DNA of 7,688 nucleotides from Deltaproteobacteria bacterium (GTDB taxonomy: Bacteria; Desulfobacterota; Syntrophia; Syntrophales; JAAYKM01). Below, piece by piece: positions 1 to 6,802 of this stretch; the first letter of the stretch is position 1, and every line of letters starts with the position of its first letter. The stretch is from the NCBI GenBank assembly GCA_019136935.1, contig JAGVTI010000302.1:1-7688 (forward strand), written 5' to 3'. The position numbers and the translations under genes are program-made. Under the pieces are notes generated by a model. That model saw nothing but the letters and a program-made list of their open reading frames with translations, did not search any database and had not been told where the DNA came from.

Positions 1-477
1 GGACGAATCGTGGTCCTTCCGGTGGGGGTGGGATCCTACGCGGAAGCGCAAGGCATCATCGATCAGGCCGTCGTTGACGCCTTGATCGAAAAGGAGTGGT
101 TCTCCCGCGTCGTGTCGGCAGATACCCTGATGAAGCAATCGGGTACGAATCAGGAGCTGCGGGATGCCGTTACGGCCTACCTGGAAAAACTGGAGAAACT
201 GAATTATTCGGACCCTGAACTGAGCCGGAAAATCGGCGGGATCTCCCAGGCCGACGCCCTGCTCATCGTCAGCCTTGACTATTGGAATTACATCAAGGAA
301 GGGGACACCAAGGTCGCGAAAGTCGGCCTGGGCATCCGGATGGCGGACGCCGCAACGGGAAAACTGGTTTGGGAGGCGCGTCACATCAGGGCGGAAAAAT
401 ACCTGGTCATCAGGCCCGGCCTGCCTGATGTGGCCAAAAGTCTGACGAAAGAAATGGCACGTTACATGCCCCGCTGA
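1..477 (+). CDS. Probable envelope lipoprotein, CsgG/LpoB/DUF799-like, 3' part only
   Basis: The reading frame is open from base 1, so the gene almost certainly begins upstream. A GTG at base 10 is in frame, but no ribosome binding site can be seen in the nine bases before it. The visible 158 residues open with a hydrophobic beta-strand (RIVVLPVGVG) and a helix. A later strand, ADALLIVSLDYW, is followed by a hairpin reading VGLGIRMADAATGKLVWEA. This strand pattern, ending in a 'D-A-x-T-G-x-L-x-W' element, is typical of the CsgG/LpoB/GNA1162 (DUF799) lipoprotein fold found at the inner face of the outer membrane. The signal peptide and lipobox would lie outside the window, so lipoprotein status is inference. 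The stop is 34 bases before the NifU-like gene, so co-transcription is possible. No specific function is assigned; it could also be an uncharacterised periplasmic protein. Confidence 0.6.
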   Translation, partial: GRIVVLPVGVGSYAEAQGIIDQAVVDALIEKEWFSRVVSADTLMKQSGTNQELRDAVTAYLEKLEKLNYSDPELSRKIGGISQADALLIVSLDYWNYIKEGDTKVAKVGLGIRMADAATGKLVWEARHIRAEKYLVIRPGLPDVAKSLTKEMARYMPR

Positions 478-511
478 CGGTCAGGCATCAACGTAAAAGG
501 AGGGTATCTTC

Positions 512-736
512 ATGAAGGAAAAAGTACAGAAAGTCATCGATCAGATCCGGCCGAGCCTGCAGGCGGACGGTGGAGATGTCGAGTTGGTCGATATCAGCCC
601 GGAGGGCGTGGTCAAGGTCCGGCTGACCGGAGCCTGTCACGGCTGCCCCATGTCCCAGATGACCCTGAAAATGGGGATTGAAAAGTACCTGAAGAAACAG
701 GTCCCCGAGGTAAAGGAAGTCATTTCCGAATCGTAA
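512..736 (+). CDS. NifU C-terminal domain (Nfu-type) iron-sulfur scaffold protein
   Basis: This 74-residue protein is a stand-alone Nfu domain. Family members assemble a [4Fe-4S] cluster across a dimer and pass it to apoproteins in the cytoplasm. The signature elements are visible: an N-terminal helix, PSLQADGGDVELV at about residues 14-26, a strand (GVVKVRLTG), and the cluster-binding motif GACHGCPMSQMTLK with Cys42 and Cys45 as the CxxC ligands. The length fits the small stand-alone Nfu proteins of anaerobes; it lacks the degenerate A-type domain of E. coli NfuA and the IscU-like and ferredoxin-like domains of nitrogenase NifU. A strong Shine-Dalgarno (AAAGGAGGG, about 496-504) lies just upstream of the ATG. 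The ferredoxin gene follows 59 bases downstream, a possible client for its cluster. That link is inferred from adjacency only. Confidence 0.93.
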   Translation: MKEKVQKVIDQIRPSLQADGGDVELVDISPEGVVKVRLTGACHGCPMSQMTLKMGIEKYLKKQVPEVKEVISES

Positions 737-738
737 AA

Positions 739-764
739 GACAAGGGGGAAGCTGCTCCCCTGTC
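739..764 (+). other. Intercistronic hairpin without a U-tract
   Basis: GACA (739-742) plus GGGG (744-747) can pair with CCCC (757-760) plus TGTC (761-764). This gives 8 base pairs with one bulged A (743) and a 9-base loop. The sequence after it (CATATCAATAC) has no run of T, so it is not a standard intrinsic terminator. It sits just after the Nfu stop codon and before the ferredoxin ribosome binding site. It could stabilise the upstream message or mark a processing site, but only the pairing itself is seen. Confidence 0.4.
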
Positions 765-795
765 CATATCAATACTTTAAAACAAGGAGAGAATT

Positions 796-972
796 ATGGC
801 CCACGTAATTACCGATGATTGTATTTCCTGCGGCGCTTGTGAAGATGTTTGCCCCGTGGCGGCGATCAGCGAGGGAAGCGACAAGTACGTGATCGATGCC
901 GACAAGTGCACCGACTGTGGAGACTGCGCTGAAAGTTGTCCCGTCGAAGCGATCAAAGGGGAAAAGAAATAA
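796..972 (+). CDS. 2[4Fe-4S] ferredoxin, clostridial type
   Basis: This 58-residue protein is a low-potential electron carrier of the cytoplasm. The translation begins MAHVITDDCISCGACEDVCP. It contains two complete CxxCxxCxxxCP motifs: Cys9, 12, 15, 19 with Pro20, and Cys38, 41, 44, 48 with Pro49. Each motif gives three ligands to one cluster and one ligand to the other, so the protein should carry two [4Fe-4S] clusters. The length (about 55-60 residues) is the usual one for clostridial-type ferredoxins, with no extra domain and a short lysine-rich tail (KGEKK). An AAGGAGAG Shine-Dalgarno sits about 5 bases before the ATG. Likely partners are anaerobic oxidoreductases such as 2-oxoacid:ferredoxin oxidoreductases or hydrogenases, none of which is in this window. 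A clear terminator follows, so this is the last gene of its transcript. Confidence 0.97.
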   Translation: MAHVITDDCISCGACEDVCPVAAISEGSDKYVIDADKCTDCGDCAESCPVEAIKGEKK

Positions 973-1000
973 CCGTCAGCGGGCGGAACCAACTATCGAA

Positions 1001-1049
1001 GGGAACCTTTGCCGGATAAGGTGAACGTGAAGGCGGGTTCCCTTTTTTT
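1001..1049 (+). terminator. Intrinsic terminator after the ferredoxin gene
   Basis: GGGAACC (1001-1007) pairs with GGTTCCC (1036-1042). Weaker inner pairing, GCC (1011-1013) with GGC (1032-1034), is possible. Seven Ts follow immediately (1043-1049). It lies 28 bases past the ferredoxin stop and 39 bases before tmk, so it separates the iron-sulfur genes from the tmk operon. Any read-through would supply tmk; I see no convincing promoter in the short gap that follows. Confidence 0.8.
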
Positions 1050-1088
1050 GGGTATTCCCCGTTGTGAAAATTCTGCGGAGAAACGCCC

Positions 1089-1730
1089 ATGGCGTGTTTT
1101 ATTACTTTCGAGGGAGTAGAGGGATCGGGTAAGACCACCCAAATCGGGATGGCGGCGGATCACCTGCGACAATGCGGGCTTCCTTGCCTGGTGACGGAAG
1201 AGCCGGGAGGAACACCTTTGGGGCGGAGGATCCGGGATATTCTTCTGAATCGGCATTCCTTCGCCATCACGGCCCTGTCGGAGTTGCTTCTTTTCCAGGC
1301 TTCACGCTGCCAGCATGTCGAAACGGTCATCCGGCCGGCACTGGAGTCGGGAAGCATCGTCCTGTGCGATCGCTTCACCGACGCAACCCTTGCCTACCAG
1401 GGATTCGGACGGGGAATCTCCATGGAGCGGATTCATCGTCTGAACGAGATCGCGACGGCATCCCTGAAACCGGATAAAACGTTTCTTTTCGACGTTCCGG
1501 TGGAACTCGGCCTCAGCCGCGCATCACACCGCATGGACATGCAGCGGGACCTGCCCCGGGAAGACCGCTTTGAGAAGGAGGCCCTGGCGTTCCATCAACA
1601 GGTCCGGGAAGGTTACCTTTTTTTAGCCGAGAAGGAGCCGGATCGTTTCATCGTTCTCGACGGAACGAGAGAGATCGGCGATCTGCAGCAGGAGATCCGG
1701 CATCGGCTGAACAGCTGGATCGGGGGGTAG
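1089..1730 (+). CDS. tmk: Thymidylate (dTMP) kinase
   Basis: Phosphorylates dTMP to dTDP with ATP, a required step of dTTP synthesis in the cytoplasm. The 213 residues match the family's usual 205-215. The P-loop is FEGVEGSGKTTQ (residues 7-18, Lys15 and Thr16 contacting phosphate). The nucleotide-binding EPGGTPLG segment is at 38-45, and the DR(F/Y) motif is at 94-96 (CDRF). The dTMP-pocket element AYQGFGRG is at 102-109. An arginine-rich LID segment lies around 143-160 (RASHR and PREDRFEKE). The residue before EPGG is Glu37, where many bacterial enzymes have Arg (TREPGG). The start is the ATG with GCGGAG (1075-1080) eight bases upstream. It heads a tight gene run: holB starts 6 bases after its stop, a pairing also known in E. 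coli and Bacillus. Confidence 0.97.
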   Translation: MACFITFEGVEGSGKTTQIGMAADHLRQCGLPCLVTEEPGGTPLGRRIRDILLNRHSFAITALSELLLFQASRCQHVETVIRPALESGSIVLCDRFTDATLAYQGFGRGISMERIHRLNEIATASLKPDKTFLFDVPVELGLSRASHRMDMQRDLPREDRFEKEALAFHQQVREGYLFLAEKEPDRFIVLDGTREIGDLQQEIRHRLNSWIGG

Positions 1731-1736
1731 AATCAC

Positions 1737-2738
1737 ATGCCCCGTCGATCCATATACGGCCATGAGAAGCAGCTAGCCCTTCTTACGGGCGCCTTGGAAA
1801 AGAATCGCATCCCCCATGCCTATCTTTTTTCCGGCATGACCGGCGTGGGCAAGAAAACGGTCGCCATCGCCCTGGCCAAACGGATTCACTGCAACAACGC
1901 GAACGTCGCGTCGTTCGATGCCTGTAATCGTTGCCCCTCCTGTCTGAAAACGGATCACCACAACCACCCCGACCTGCTGTTCCTTGAACCGGAAGGCCAG
2001 TTCATTCGCATCAAGGCCATCCGGGACCTGCAGGCACAGATGCAGTACCAGCCGCTGGAGGGGAAAAACCGGATCATCATCATCGACGACGCGGACAGGA
2101 TGAACATCACGTCGGCCAACGCCCTGCTGAAAACCCTGGAGGAACCGGCACCGGGGAATCTCCTGATCCTGGTCTCGGGGAATCCCGCCGGTCTGCCGAA
2201 AACGATCCTTTCACGGTGCCAGCAGGTTCGTTTCTCTCCCCTGAACCGAGACACCATCGCTTCCTACCTGCGGGATCATCACGCCCTGGAAGAGGAGGAC
2301 GCCGCCATGATCGCCGGCGCCTCCGGCGGCAGCCTGGCCCGGGCAATCGAAATGGTCTCGGGGAATTACCGTGCTTTCCGGGATAAAACCCTGGATGACC
2401 TGATGGCCATGCACGATCGTGATATCCTGAAGTTACTCGGTTTTTCCGCGGAATTCGGGAAGGACCGGGAAGACATCACGCGTAAATTGGCCGTCATCCA
2501 ATCCTGCTACCGAGACGCCCTGGTTTTCCGGGAAACACGGAGCGAAGATTCCCTGATCAACCGGGACCGGATGGACGTCATCTCCTCCCTGATCCGCCGT
2601 TTCGACGGCACGGAACTGCTGGAACATCTGCGGACCGTCGGGCAGGCTCTTCTCGCGATCGACCAAAATGCCAATAAAGCGTTGACTTTGGAATCAATGA
2701 TGTTTAAACTCGTCCATCAACGGCAGCAGGAGGCGTAG
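1737..2738 (+). CDS. holB: DNA polymerase III delta prime subunit (clamp loader)
   Basis: A 333-residue AAA+ protein of the replication clamp loader. It works with delta and tau/gamma (DnaX) to place the beta clamp on DNA. Visible elements in order: Walker A GMTGVGKKT (33-41); a zinc-binding module with Cys52, Cys63, Cys66 and Cys69 followed by HPDL; Walker B IIIIDDAD (113-120); NALLKTLEEP (128-137); and the sensor/arginine-finger motif LSRCQ (158-162). The C-terminal third is helical, as expected for the collar domain. Length and lack of a long C-terminal extension argue against DnaX. Unlike E. coli delta prime, whose P-loop is degenerate, this one has an intact Walker A, as in many other phyla; whether it binds ATP is not shown. 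The ATG has only a G-rich stretch upstream (GGGGGG, 1722-1727), so translation may depend partly on coupling to tmk. Confidence 0.94.
   Translation: MPRRSIYGHEKQLALLTGALEKNRIPHAYLFSGMTGVGKKTVAIALAKRIHCNNANVASFDACNRCPSCLKTDHHNHPDLLFLEPEGQFIRIKAIRDLQAQMQYQPLEGKNRIIIIDDADRMNITSANALLKTLEEPAPGNLLILVSGNPAGLPKTILSRCQQVRFSPLNRDTIASYLRDHHALEEEDAAMIAGASGGSLARAIEMVSGNYRAFRDKTLDDLMAMHDRDILKLLGFSAEFGKDREDITRKLAVIQSCYRDALVFRETRSEDSLINRDRMDVISSLIRRFDGTELLEHLRTVGQALLAIDQNANKALTLESMMFKLVHQRQQEA
2728..2733 (+). promoter_or_regulatory. Ribosome binding site that sets the ricT TTG start
   Basis: A perfect AGGAGG lies inside the last codons of holB, 10 bases before a TTG at 2744. No ATG or GTG in the ricT frame lies at a usable distance; the ATG at 2751 is in another frame and soon meets a stop. 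This supports the TTG start and suggests coupling to holB translation. Confidence 0.75.
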
Positions 2739-2743
2739 TTTTT

Positions 2744-3532
2744 TTGAAGGATGTCGTCGGGGTAAAGTTTCGGAAAGAAGGAAAGATCTACTGGTTTTCG
2801 TCCCCTTTTCCCTCTCTTAAGAAAGATACTCAGGTAATCGTCGAAACAGAAAACGGGCTCGCATTGGGATCGGTAATCACGGAAGTCAGATCCGTCCCGA
2901 AGGAGGGATTGCCTCCGGACCTGAAGCCCGTCGTCCGCGAAGTCTCGGATGCGGACAATCCCGTCAGGGAGGAAAACCGGAAGCTCGAAAAGAACGCGCG
3001 GAATTACTGCGCCGAGCGTATCGAAGCACGGGGACTCCCCATGAAACTCATCGACGTGGAGTGTTTTTTCGACCGGAGCAAGGTCGTGTTCTACTTTACG
3101 GCGGAAAACCGGGTCGATTTCCGCGAACTGGTCAAGGATCTGGTGCAGAAATTCCGGATCAAGATCGAGCTCCGGCAGATCGGCGCCCGCCAGGAAGCCC
3201 GGATGATCAAGGGCTTGGGTATCTGCGGCAGGGAAGTCTGCTGCGCGACGCTCCTTCACAATCTCGATCGTGTCACCGTCAAAATGGCGAAAGAACAGAA
3301 CATGTCCCTGAATCCCGAAAAGATTTCGGGCCTCTGCGGGCGCCTGATGTGCTGCCTCGCCTTCGAATACGACGCCTACCTCGACCTGAAGAAGGACATG
3401 CCGAAATGCGGAAAGGTGATCGACACTCCTGAAGGCAAGGGGAAAGTCGTCCGCCAGAACGTTCCCCGGGGAGAAGTGGCCGTCATTCTGGAAGACGGAA
3501 AAGAGATCGCCCTGAGCATGAAAAAGAAATAA
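2744..3532 (+). CDS. ricT: PSP1 domain protein (RicT/YaaT family)
   Basis: A 262-residue cysteine-rich protein of the PSP1 family. In Bacillus subtilis RicT (YaaT) joins YlbF and YmcA in an iron-sulfur complex that helps RNase Y process mRNA and affects development; its role in Gram-negative bacteria is little known. The conserved core is visible: Glu/Arg-rich helices at 75-100, the segment VDFRELVKDLVQKFRIKIELRQIG (124-147, split here by VDFREL and RIKIELRQIG), then GICGREVCC (159-167) and GLCGRLMCC (196-204). Cysteines at 161, 166, 167, 198, 203, 204 and 222 could bind a metal or cluster. The tail (223-262) is a small beta domain ending in lysines. The start is TTG, chosen because of the AGGAGG upstream. 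The gene lies 5 bases after holB, the same pairing as holB-yaaT in B. subtilis. Partners YlbF and YmcA are not in this window. Confidence 0.92.
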   Translation: MKDVVGVKFRKEGKIYWFSSPFPSLKKDTQVIVETENGLALGSVITEVRSVPKEGLPPDLKPVVREVSDADNPVREENRKLEKNARNYCAERIEARGLPMKLIDVECFFDRSKVVFYFTAENRVDFRELVKDLVQKFRIKIELRQIGARQEARMIKGLGICGREVCCATLLHNLDRVTVKMAKEQNMSLNPEKISGLCGRLMCCLAFEYDAYLDLKKDMPKCGKVIDTPEGKGKVVRQNVPRGEVAVILEDGKEIALSMKKK

Positions 3533-3564
3533 AATCTGGAGAATCCCCCCATTGTCCGGTGCAG

Positions 3565-3570
3565 AAAGGA
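3565..3570 (+). promoter_or_regulatory. Ribosome binding site that sets the metG start
   Basis: AAAGGA lies 8 bases before the ATG at 3579. An in-frame TTG at 3552 would add nine residues (MSGAERIRD) that are not expected in the family, which usually starts just before F-Y-V-T-T-P-I-Y-Y-V-N. The ATG is therefore preferred. Confidence 0.7.
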
Positions 3571-3578
3571 TCAGAGAC

Positions 3579-5486
3579 ATGGACAAGATATTTTATGTAA
3601 CCACCCCGATTTATTACGTCAACGCATCGCCCCATATCGGGCACGCCTACACCACCATCGTCGCCGATGTCATGGCCCGTTACCACCGCATGAACGGATA
3701 CAGAACCTTCTTCCTGACGGGAACGGACGAACACGGTGACAAAATCGCCGAAGCGGCCCGGAAGGCCGGGGTCACGCCCAAGGAATACGCCGACGGGATC
3801 AGCGGACAGTTCCGCGCCCTGTGGCCCGAGCTGTCCGTCACGAACGATTATTTCATCCGCACGACCGACGAAAACCATATCAAGACGGTAAAGAGCATCC
3901 TTCAGGACGTCTACGATAAGGGAGACATCTATTTCGGCAGTTACGAGGGTTATTACTGCGTGGGGTGCGAACGGTTCTACATGGAAAAGGAACTGGTGGA
4001 CGGCAAGTGCCCCGACCATCAGACGGAGCCGGAGTACCGGAAGGAGAGCAACTACTTCTTCCGGATGGGCAAGTACCAGGACTGGCTGATTCGGTACATC
4101 CAGGACCATCCCGATTTCATCCGGCCGGAGCGGTACCGGAACGAAGCCCTGGCGTTCTTGCGGGAACCCCTGGAAGATCTCTGCATCTCCCGCCCGAAGA
4201 GCCGCCTCACCTGGGGAATCACGCTTCCCTTCGACGAGAACTACGTAACCTACGTCTGGTTCGACGCCCTGATCAACTACATCACCGGCATCGGTTATCC
4301 CGGCGGGGAAAACTTTCCCGTCTTCTGGCCCGCAGCCCAGCACCTGATCGCCAAGGATATCCTGAAACCCCACGGCATCTACTGGCCCACGATGCTGAAA
4401 GCCGCCGGAATCGAGCCCTACCGCCACCTGAATGTGCACGGCTACTGGAACGTCGACCAGAGCAAGATGTCCAAAAGCCTGGGGAACGTGGTCAAGCCGC
4501 TCGAGCTGAAGGACAAGTACGGTCTCGACGCCTTCCGCTATTTTCTCCTTCGGGACATGGTCTTCGGCCTCGATTCCAGTTTCAGCGAGGAAAGCTTCGT
4601 CCAGAGGACCAACGCCGACCTGGCCAACGATCTCGGAAACCTGGTCAGCCGGGTGATCGCCATGACGGTCAAGTATTTCGACGGCAAGGTCCCCGCTTCA
4701 TCCCAAACGGAGCCCATCGACCAGGCCCTGATCGACACGGCTAAGCGGGTCATCCGGGAAGCCGGAGCCGCTTTCGAGGAACTCGCGTTCCACAAGACCC
4801 TGATGGCCATCTGGGAGTTGATCGGCACGGCCAATAAATACATCGTCGAGCAGGAGCCCTGGAACCTGGCCCGGAATCCGGACCGCAGGGAGCGCCTGGG
4901 GACCCTCCTGTACCATCTTCTGGAAACGTTGCGGACGGTGGCCGTCCTGATCACCCCCTTCATGCCCGGCACGGGGGCGAAGATCCTGGGACAGCTCGGC
5001 ATCGAAGAGATCGATCGCCAGGATTACACGACGATTGCCGGTTGGGGGGGACTGCCGGCGGGCCGTTCCCTCAAACCGGGTCCGACGCTCTTTCCCAGAA
5101 TTGAGCTGAAGAAGGAAACCCTGGCGCCGCCTCCGCCTCCCAAAGCGGAGATTCCGCCGGTGAAGCCGGAAATCGAATTCGCGGATTTCGAAAAAGTCGA
5201 CCTGCGTGTCGCCGTCATCCTGAAAGCGGAACCGGTGCCGAAGTCGAACAAGCTCCTGAAACTCCTGATCGATATCGGCGAGGAACGGACCATTGTCGCC
5301 GGGATCTCCAAGGCCTACAAGCCGGAGGAATTGATCGGCAAAAAGGTCGTCGTCGTGGCGAACCTCAAACCGACCAAGCTCATGGGGGTGGAGTCCCGGG
5401 GAATGATTCTCGCGACCGATGCCGCGGACACGTTGACGGTCCTCACCTTCGACCGCGAACCCGAGGCGGGAGGACGGGTCCGTTAA
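3579..5486 (+). CDS. metG: Methionyl-tRNA synthetase with C-terminal tRNA-binding domain
   Basis: Class I aminoacyl-tRNA synthetase that charges tRNA-Met in the cytoplasm. With the ATG start it has 635 residues. The catalytic Rossmann fold begins at FYVTTPIYYVN (5-15), with the HIGH motif at 19-22 (HIGH, in PHIGHAY) and KMSKS at 296-300. The zinc knuckle has Cys127, Cys130, Cys144 and His147, a single CxxC...CxxH site like that of Thermus MetRS, not the two-knuckle E. coli form. The anticodon-binding helical domain runs from about 335 to 510. A proline-rich linker follows (five prolines at 517-521, then IPPVKPE). The C-terminal Trbp111-like tRNA-binding domain spans about 533-635 (FEKVDLRVAVI, then VAGISKAY and NLKPTKLMGVESRGM). 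It is 46 bases after ricT and probably the last gene of the tmk operon. No intrinsic terminator is obvious downstream. Confidence 0.97.
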   Translation: MDKIFYVTTPIYYVNASPHIGHAYTTIVADVMARYHRMNGYRTFFLTGTDEHGDKIAEAARKAGVTPKEYADGISGQFRALWPELSVTNDYFIRTTDENHIKTVKSILQDVYDKGDIYFGSYEGYYCVGCERFYMEKELVDGKCPDHQTEPEYRKESNYFFRMGKYQDWLIRYIQDHPDFIRPERYRNEALAFLREPLEDLCISRPKSRLTWGITLPFDENYVTYVWFDALINYITGIGYPGGENFPVFWPAAQHLIAKDILKPHGIYWPTMLKAAGIEPYRHLNVHGYWNVDQSKMSKSLGNVVKPLELKDKYGLDAFRYFLLRDMVFGLDSSFSEESFVQRTNADLANDLGNLVSRVIAMTVKYFDGKVPASSQTEPIDQALIDTAKRVIREAGAAFEELAFHKTLMAIWELIGTANKYIVEQEPWNLARNPDRRERLGTLLYHLLETLRTVAVLITPFMPGTGAKILGQLGIEEIDRQDYTTIAGWGGLPAGRSLKPGPTLFPRIELKKETLAPPPPPKAEIPPVKPEIEFADFEKVDLRVAVILKAEPVPKSNKLLKLLIDIGEERTIVAGISKAYKPEELIGKKVVVVANLKPTKLMGVESRGMILATDAADTLTVLTFDREPEAGGRVR

Positions 5487-5609
5487 ACGCCCCGGTTGAC
5501 CTCCGAATGGGGAAAGAATCGTTCCTATCTTCAGCCATCCCGGTGTTCTACGGATCAGAAGTCTAACCCCCGCCGCGGCCCTGAAAGACCGGTTCGTTCC
5601 GCAGGGACA
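5487..5609. other. Convergent intergenic stretch between metG and the M48 peptidase gene
   Basis: The two genes run toward each other with 123 bases between the stop codons. I looked for hairpins followed by T-runs on either strand. The only pairing near the metG end is a 4-bp CCCC/GGGG (about 5491-5513) with a long loop and no T-run. I see no gene, promoter or convincing terminator here. Confidence 0.5.
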
Positions 5610-6755
5610 TCATGTTTTCCCCATTTTCTGGAGATCGGCGATCCTGCGGGTCAAAGGAGGGTGAGAGTAATAAAACCAGGCGTAAAGGGGATGGGGATGG
5701 AGGTTGGCCAGGTTGTCCTTGGCCAGCTTCTTCATGGCCCGTGCCAGATGCACGCCGGTACCGATGCACTCAAAGGCGAAGCGGTCCGCCTCCCGCTCGT
5801 ATCTTCTGGCCCGGATCGACAGAACGGGCGTGAGAAAATACAGGAAGGGTTCAAGCAGAATCACAACCAGAAACACCCCTACGTAGGGGGTGGCTTCGGC
5901 AAAACCGAAGGTCCGGTACAAAAGGGGCCATTCGACGAGGGCATGGATTCCGAGGAGCAGCACCAGGGCAAACAACTCCAGCGTGAGAATCTGCCTGAAA
6001 ACATGCCTCTTTTTCCAGTGGCCGATTTCATGGGCCAGGATGGATAAGATCTCCTCGTGATCGTGGGCGGAGAGAAGGGTATCGTACAGAACGATGCGCT
6101 TCGTCCGGCCCAATCCCGTAAAATAGGCATTGGTGTGCCGGCTCCTTTTTCCGGCGTCGACCTGGTAGATCTCTTTCGCCTTCAACCCGCATTGCTGCAT
6201 GAGCGCGAAGATGCGGCCCCGCAGGGCCTCATCCTGCACGGGAACGAACCTGTTGAACAGGGGGGCGATCAACACCGGATAAATCCAGGACAGCAAAAGC
6301 TGAAAGACGGAAAAGACAAGCCACACCCAGAGCCACCACGTTCCGGGAGTCCACCGCATCAACGCGAAAAGCAGGGACAGGAAAACAACCAGCAGGACCA
6401 GGGAAATCAGGGTGCTTTTGAGCTGGTCCGAAAACCAGAGCCCCGCCGTGGTGGTGCTGAATCTCCAGGAACGAACCCAGCCGTCAAACCAGACAAAGAC
6501 GCCGGTCAGAAGAAACAAAAGCAGGAATCCATCCTCAAAGAGATCTTCCGTTGTCGAGAATCTCGACCCGGTCACCGTGTAGTCCCTCATTCGGCCGAGT
6601 GTTTTACCATCGACATCCCCGGCAAAAATTTCAGGCACACATCCCCCGTGGCGATTCAGATGAGCCACATTCAAATACGACAGCACCCATTTGACCAAAG
6701 CCTTGGAAAAGAAGGCGATCAGGAATAAGGCCATCAGGATATTCCATTGAACCAT
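5610..6755 (-). CDS. M48 family membrane metallopeptidase, Ste24/CAAX-type
   Basis: A 381-residue zinc protease of the inner membrane with the architecture of Ste24 (CAAX prenyl protease 1). The zinc motif is LAHEIGHWKKRH, with His242 and His246 as ligands and Glu243 catalytic; the third ligand should be Glu320 in the ExxxD motif (EREAD, 320-324). Downstream is the conserved YYSHPPLTRRI (362-372). The N-terminal M48_N region includes RDYTVTGSRFSTTEDLF (57-73). Hydrophobic segments fall at about 5-27, 74-92, 114-133, 138-166, 255-273 and 290-311, so six are seen where Ste24 has seven. Bacteria lack farnesylated CAAX substrates, so a role in membrane-protein turnover is more likely; the substrate is unknown. 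The start ATG has GGAGG (minus strand, 6761-6765) five bases upstream. It follows the formate dehydrogenase terminator on the same strand, so it is probably transcribed alone. Confidence 0.94.
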   Translation of the reverse strand: MVQWNILMALFLIAFFSKALVKWVLSYLNVAHLNRHGGCVPEIFAGDVDGKTLGRMRDYTVTGSRFSTTEDLFEDGFLLLFLLTGVFVWFDGWVRSWRFSTTTAGLWFSDQLKSTLISLVLLVVFLSLLFALMRWTPGTWWLWVWLVFSVFQLLLSWIYPVLIAPLFNRFVPVQDEALRGRIFALMQQCGLKAKEIYQVDAGKRSRHTNAYFTGLGRTKRIVLYDTLLSAHDHEEILSILAHEIGHWKKRHVFRQILTLELFALVLLLGIHALVEWPLLYRTFGFAEATPYVGVFLVVILLEPFLYFLTPVLSIRARRYEREADRFAFECIGTGVHLARAMKKLAKDNLANLHPHPLYAWFYYSHPPLTRRIADLQKMGKT

Positions 6756-6802
6756 AAGAACCTCCGCCTGCGCTGTGAGGTCGGATGAAAAGCGTCTTCT
6801 GA

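Noticed and set aside
10..12. GTG at base 10 as a true start of the first gene.
   Set aside because: The frame is open to base 1 and the protein would begin in the middle of the first beta-strand; no ribosome binding site is visible. A partial gene is more likely.
1050..1088. A promoter for tmk in the gap after the ferredoxin terminator.
   Set aside because: No pair of -35 and -10 elements at proper spacing could be found in these 39 bases; the operon may be served by read-through or by a promoter overlapping the terminator.
3552..3578. TTG at 3552 as the metG start.
   Set aside because: It adds nine residues not expected in the family; the ATG at 3579 has a well-placed AAAGGA and begins just before the conserved FYVTTPIYY strand.
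2717..4439. Two long overlapping open frames on the minus strand (2717-3586, 289 aa; 3483-4439, 318 aa) opposite ricT and metG.
   Set aside because: Both are shadows of well-recognised plus-strand genes in GC-rich sequence; the translations show no recognisable motif and they overlap each other by about 100 bases.
5496..6728. Plus-strand open frames (5496-6047 and 6057-6728) opposite the M48 gene.
   Set aside because: Their translations are rich in Gly, Pro, Gln and charged residues with no domain, while the minus strand has the HExxH zinc motif, membrane segments and a good ribosome binding site.
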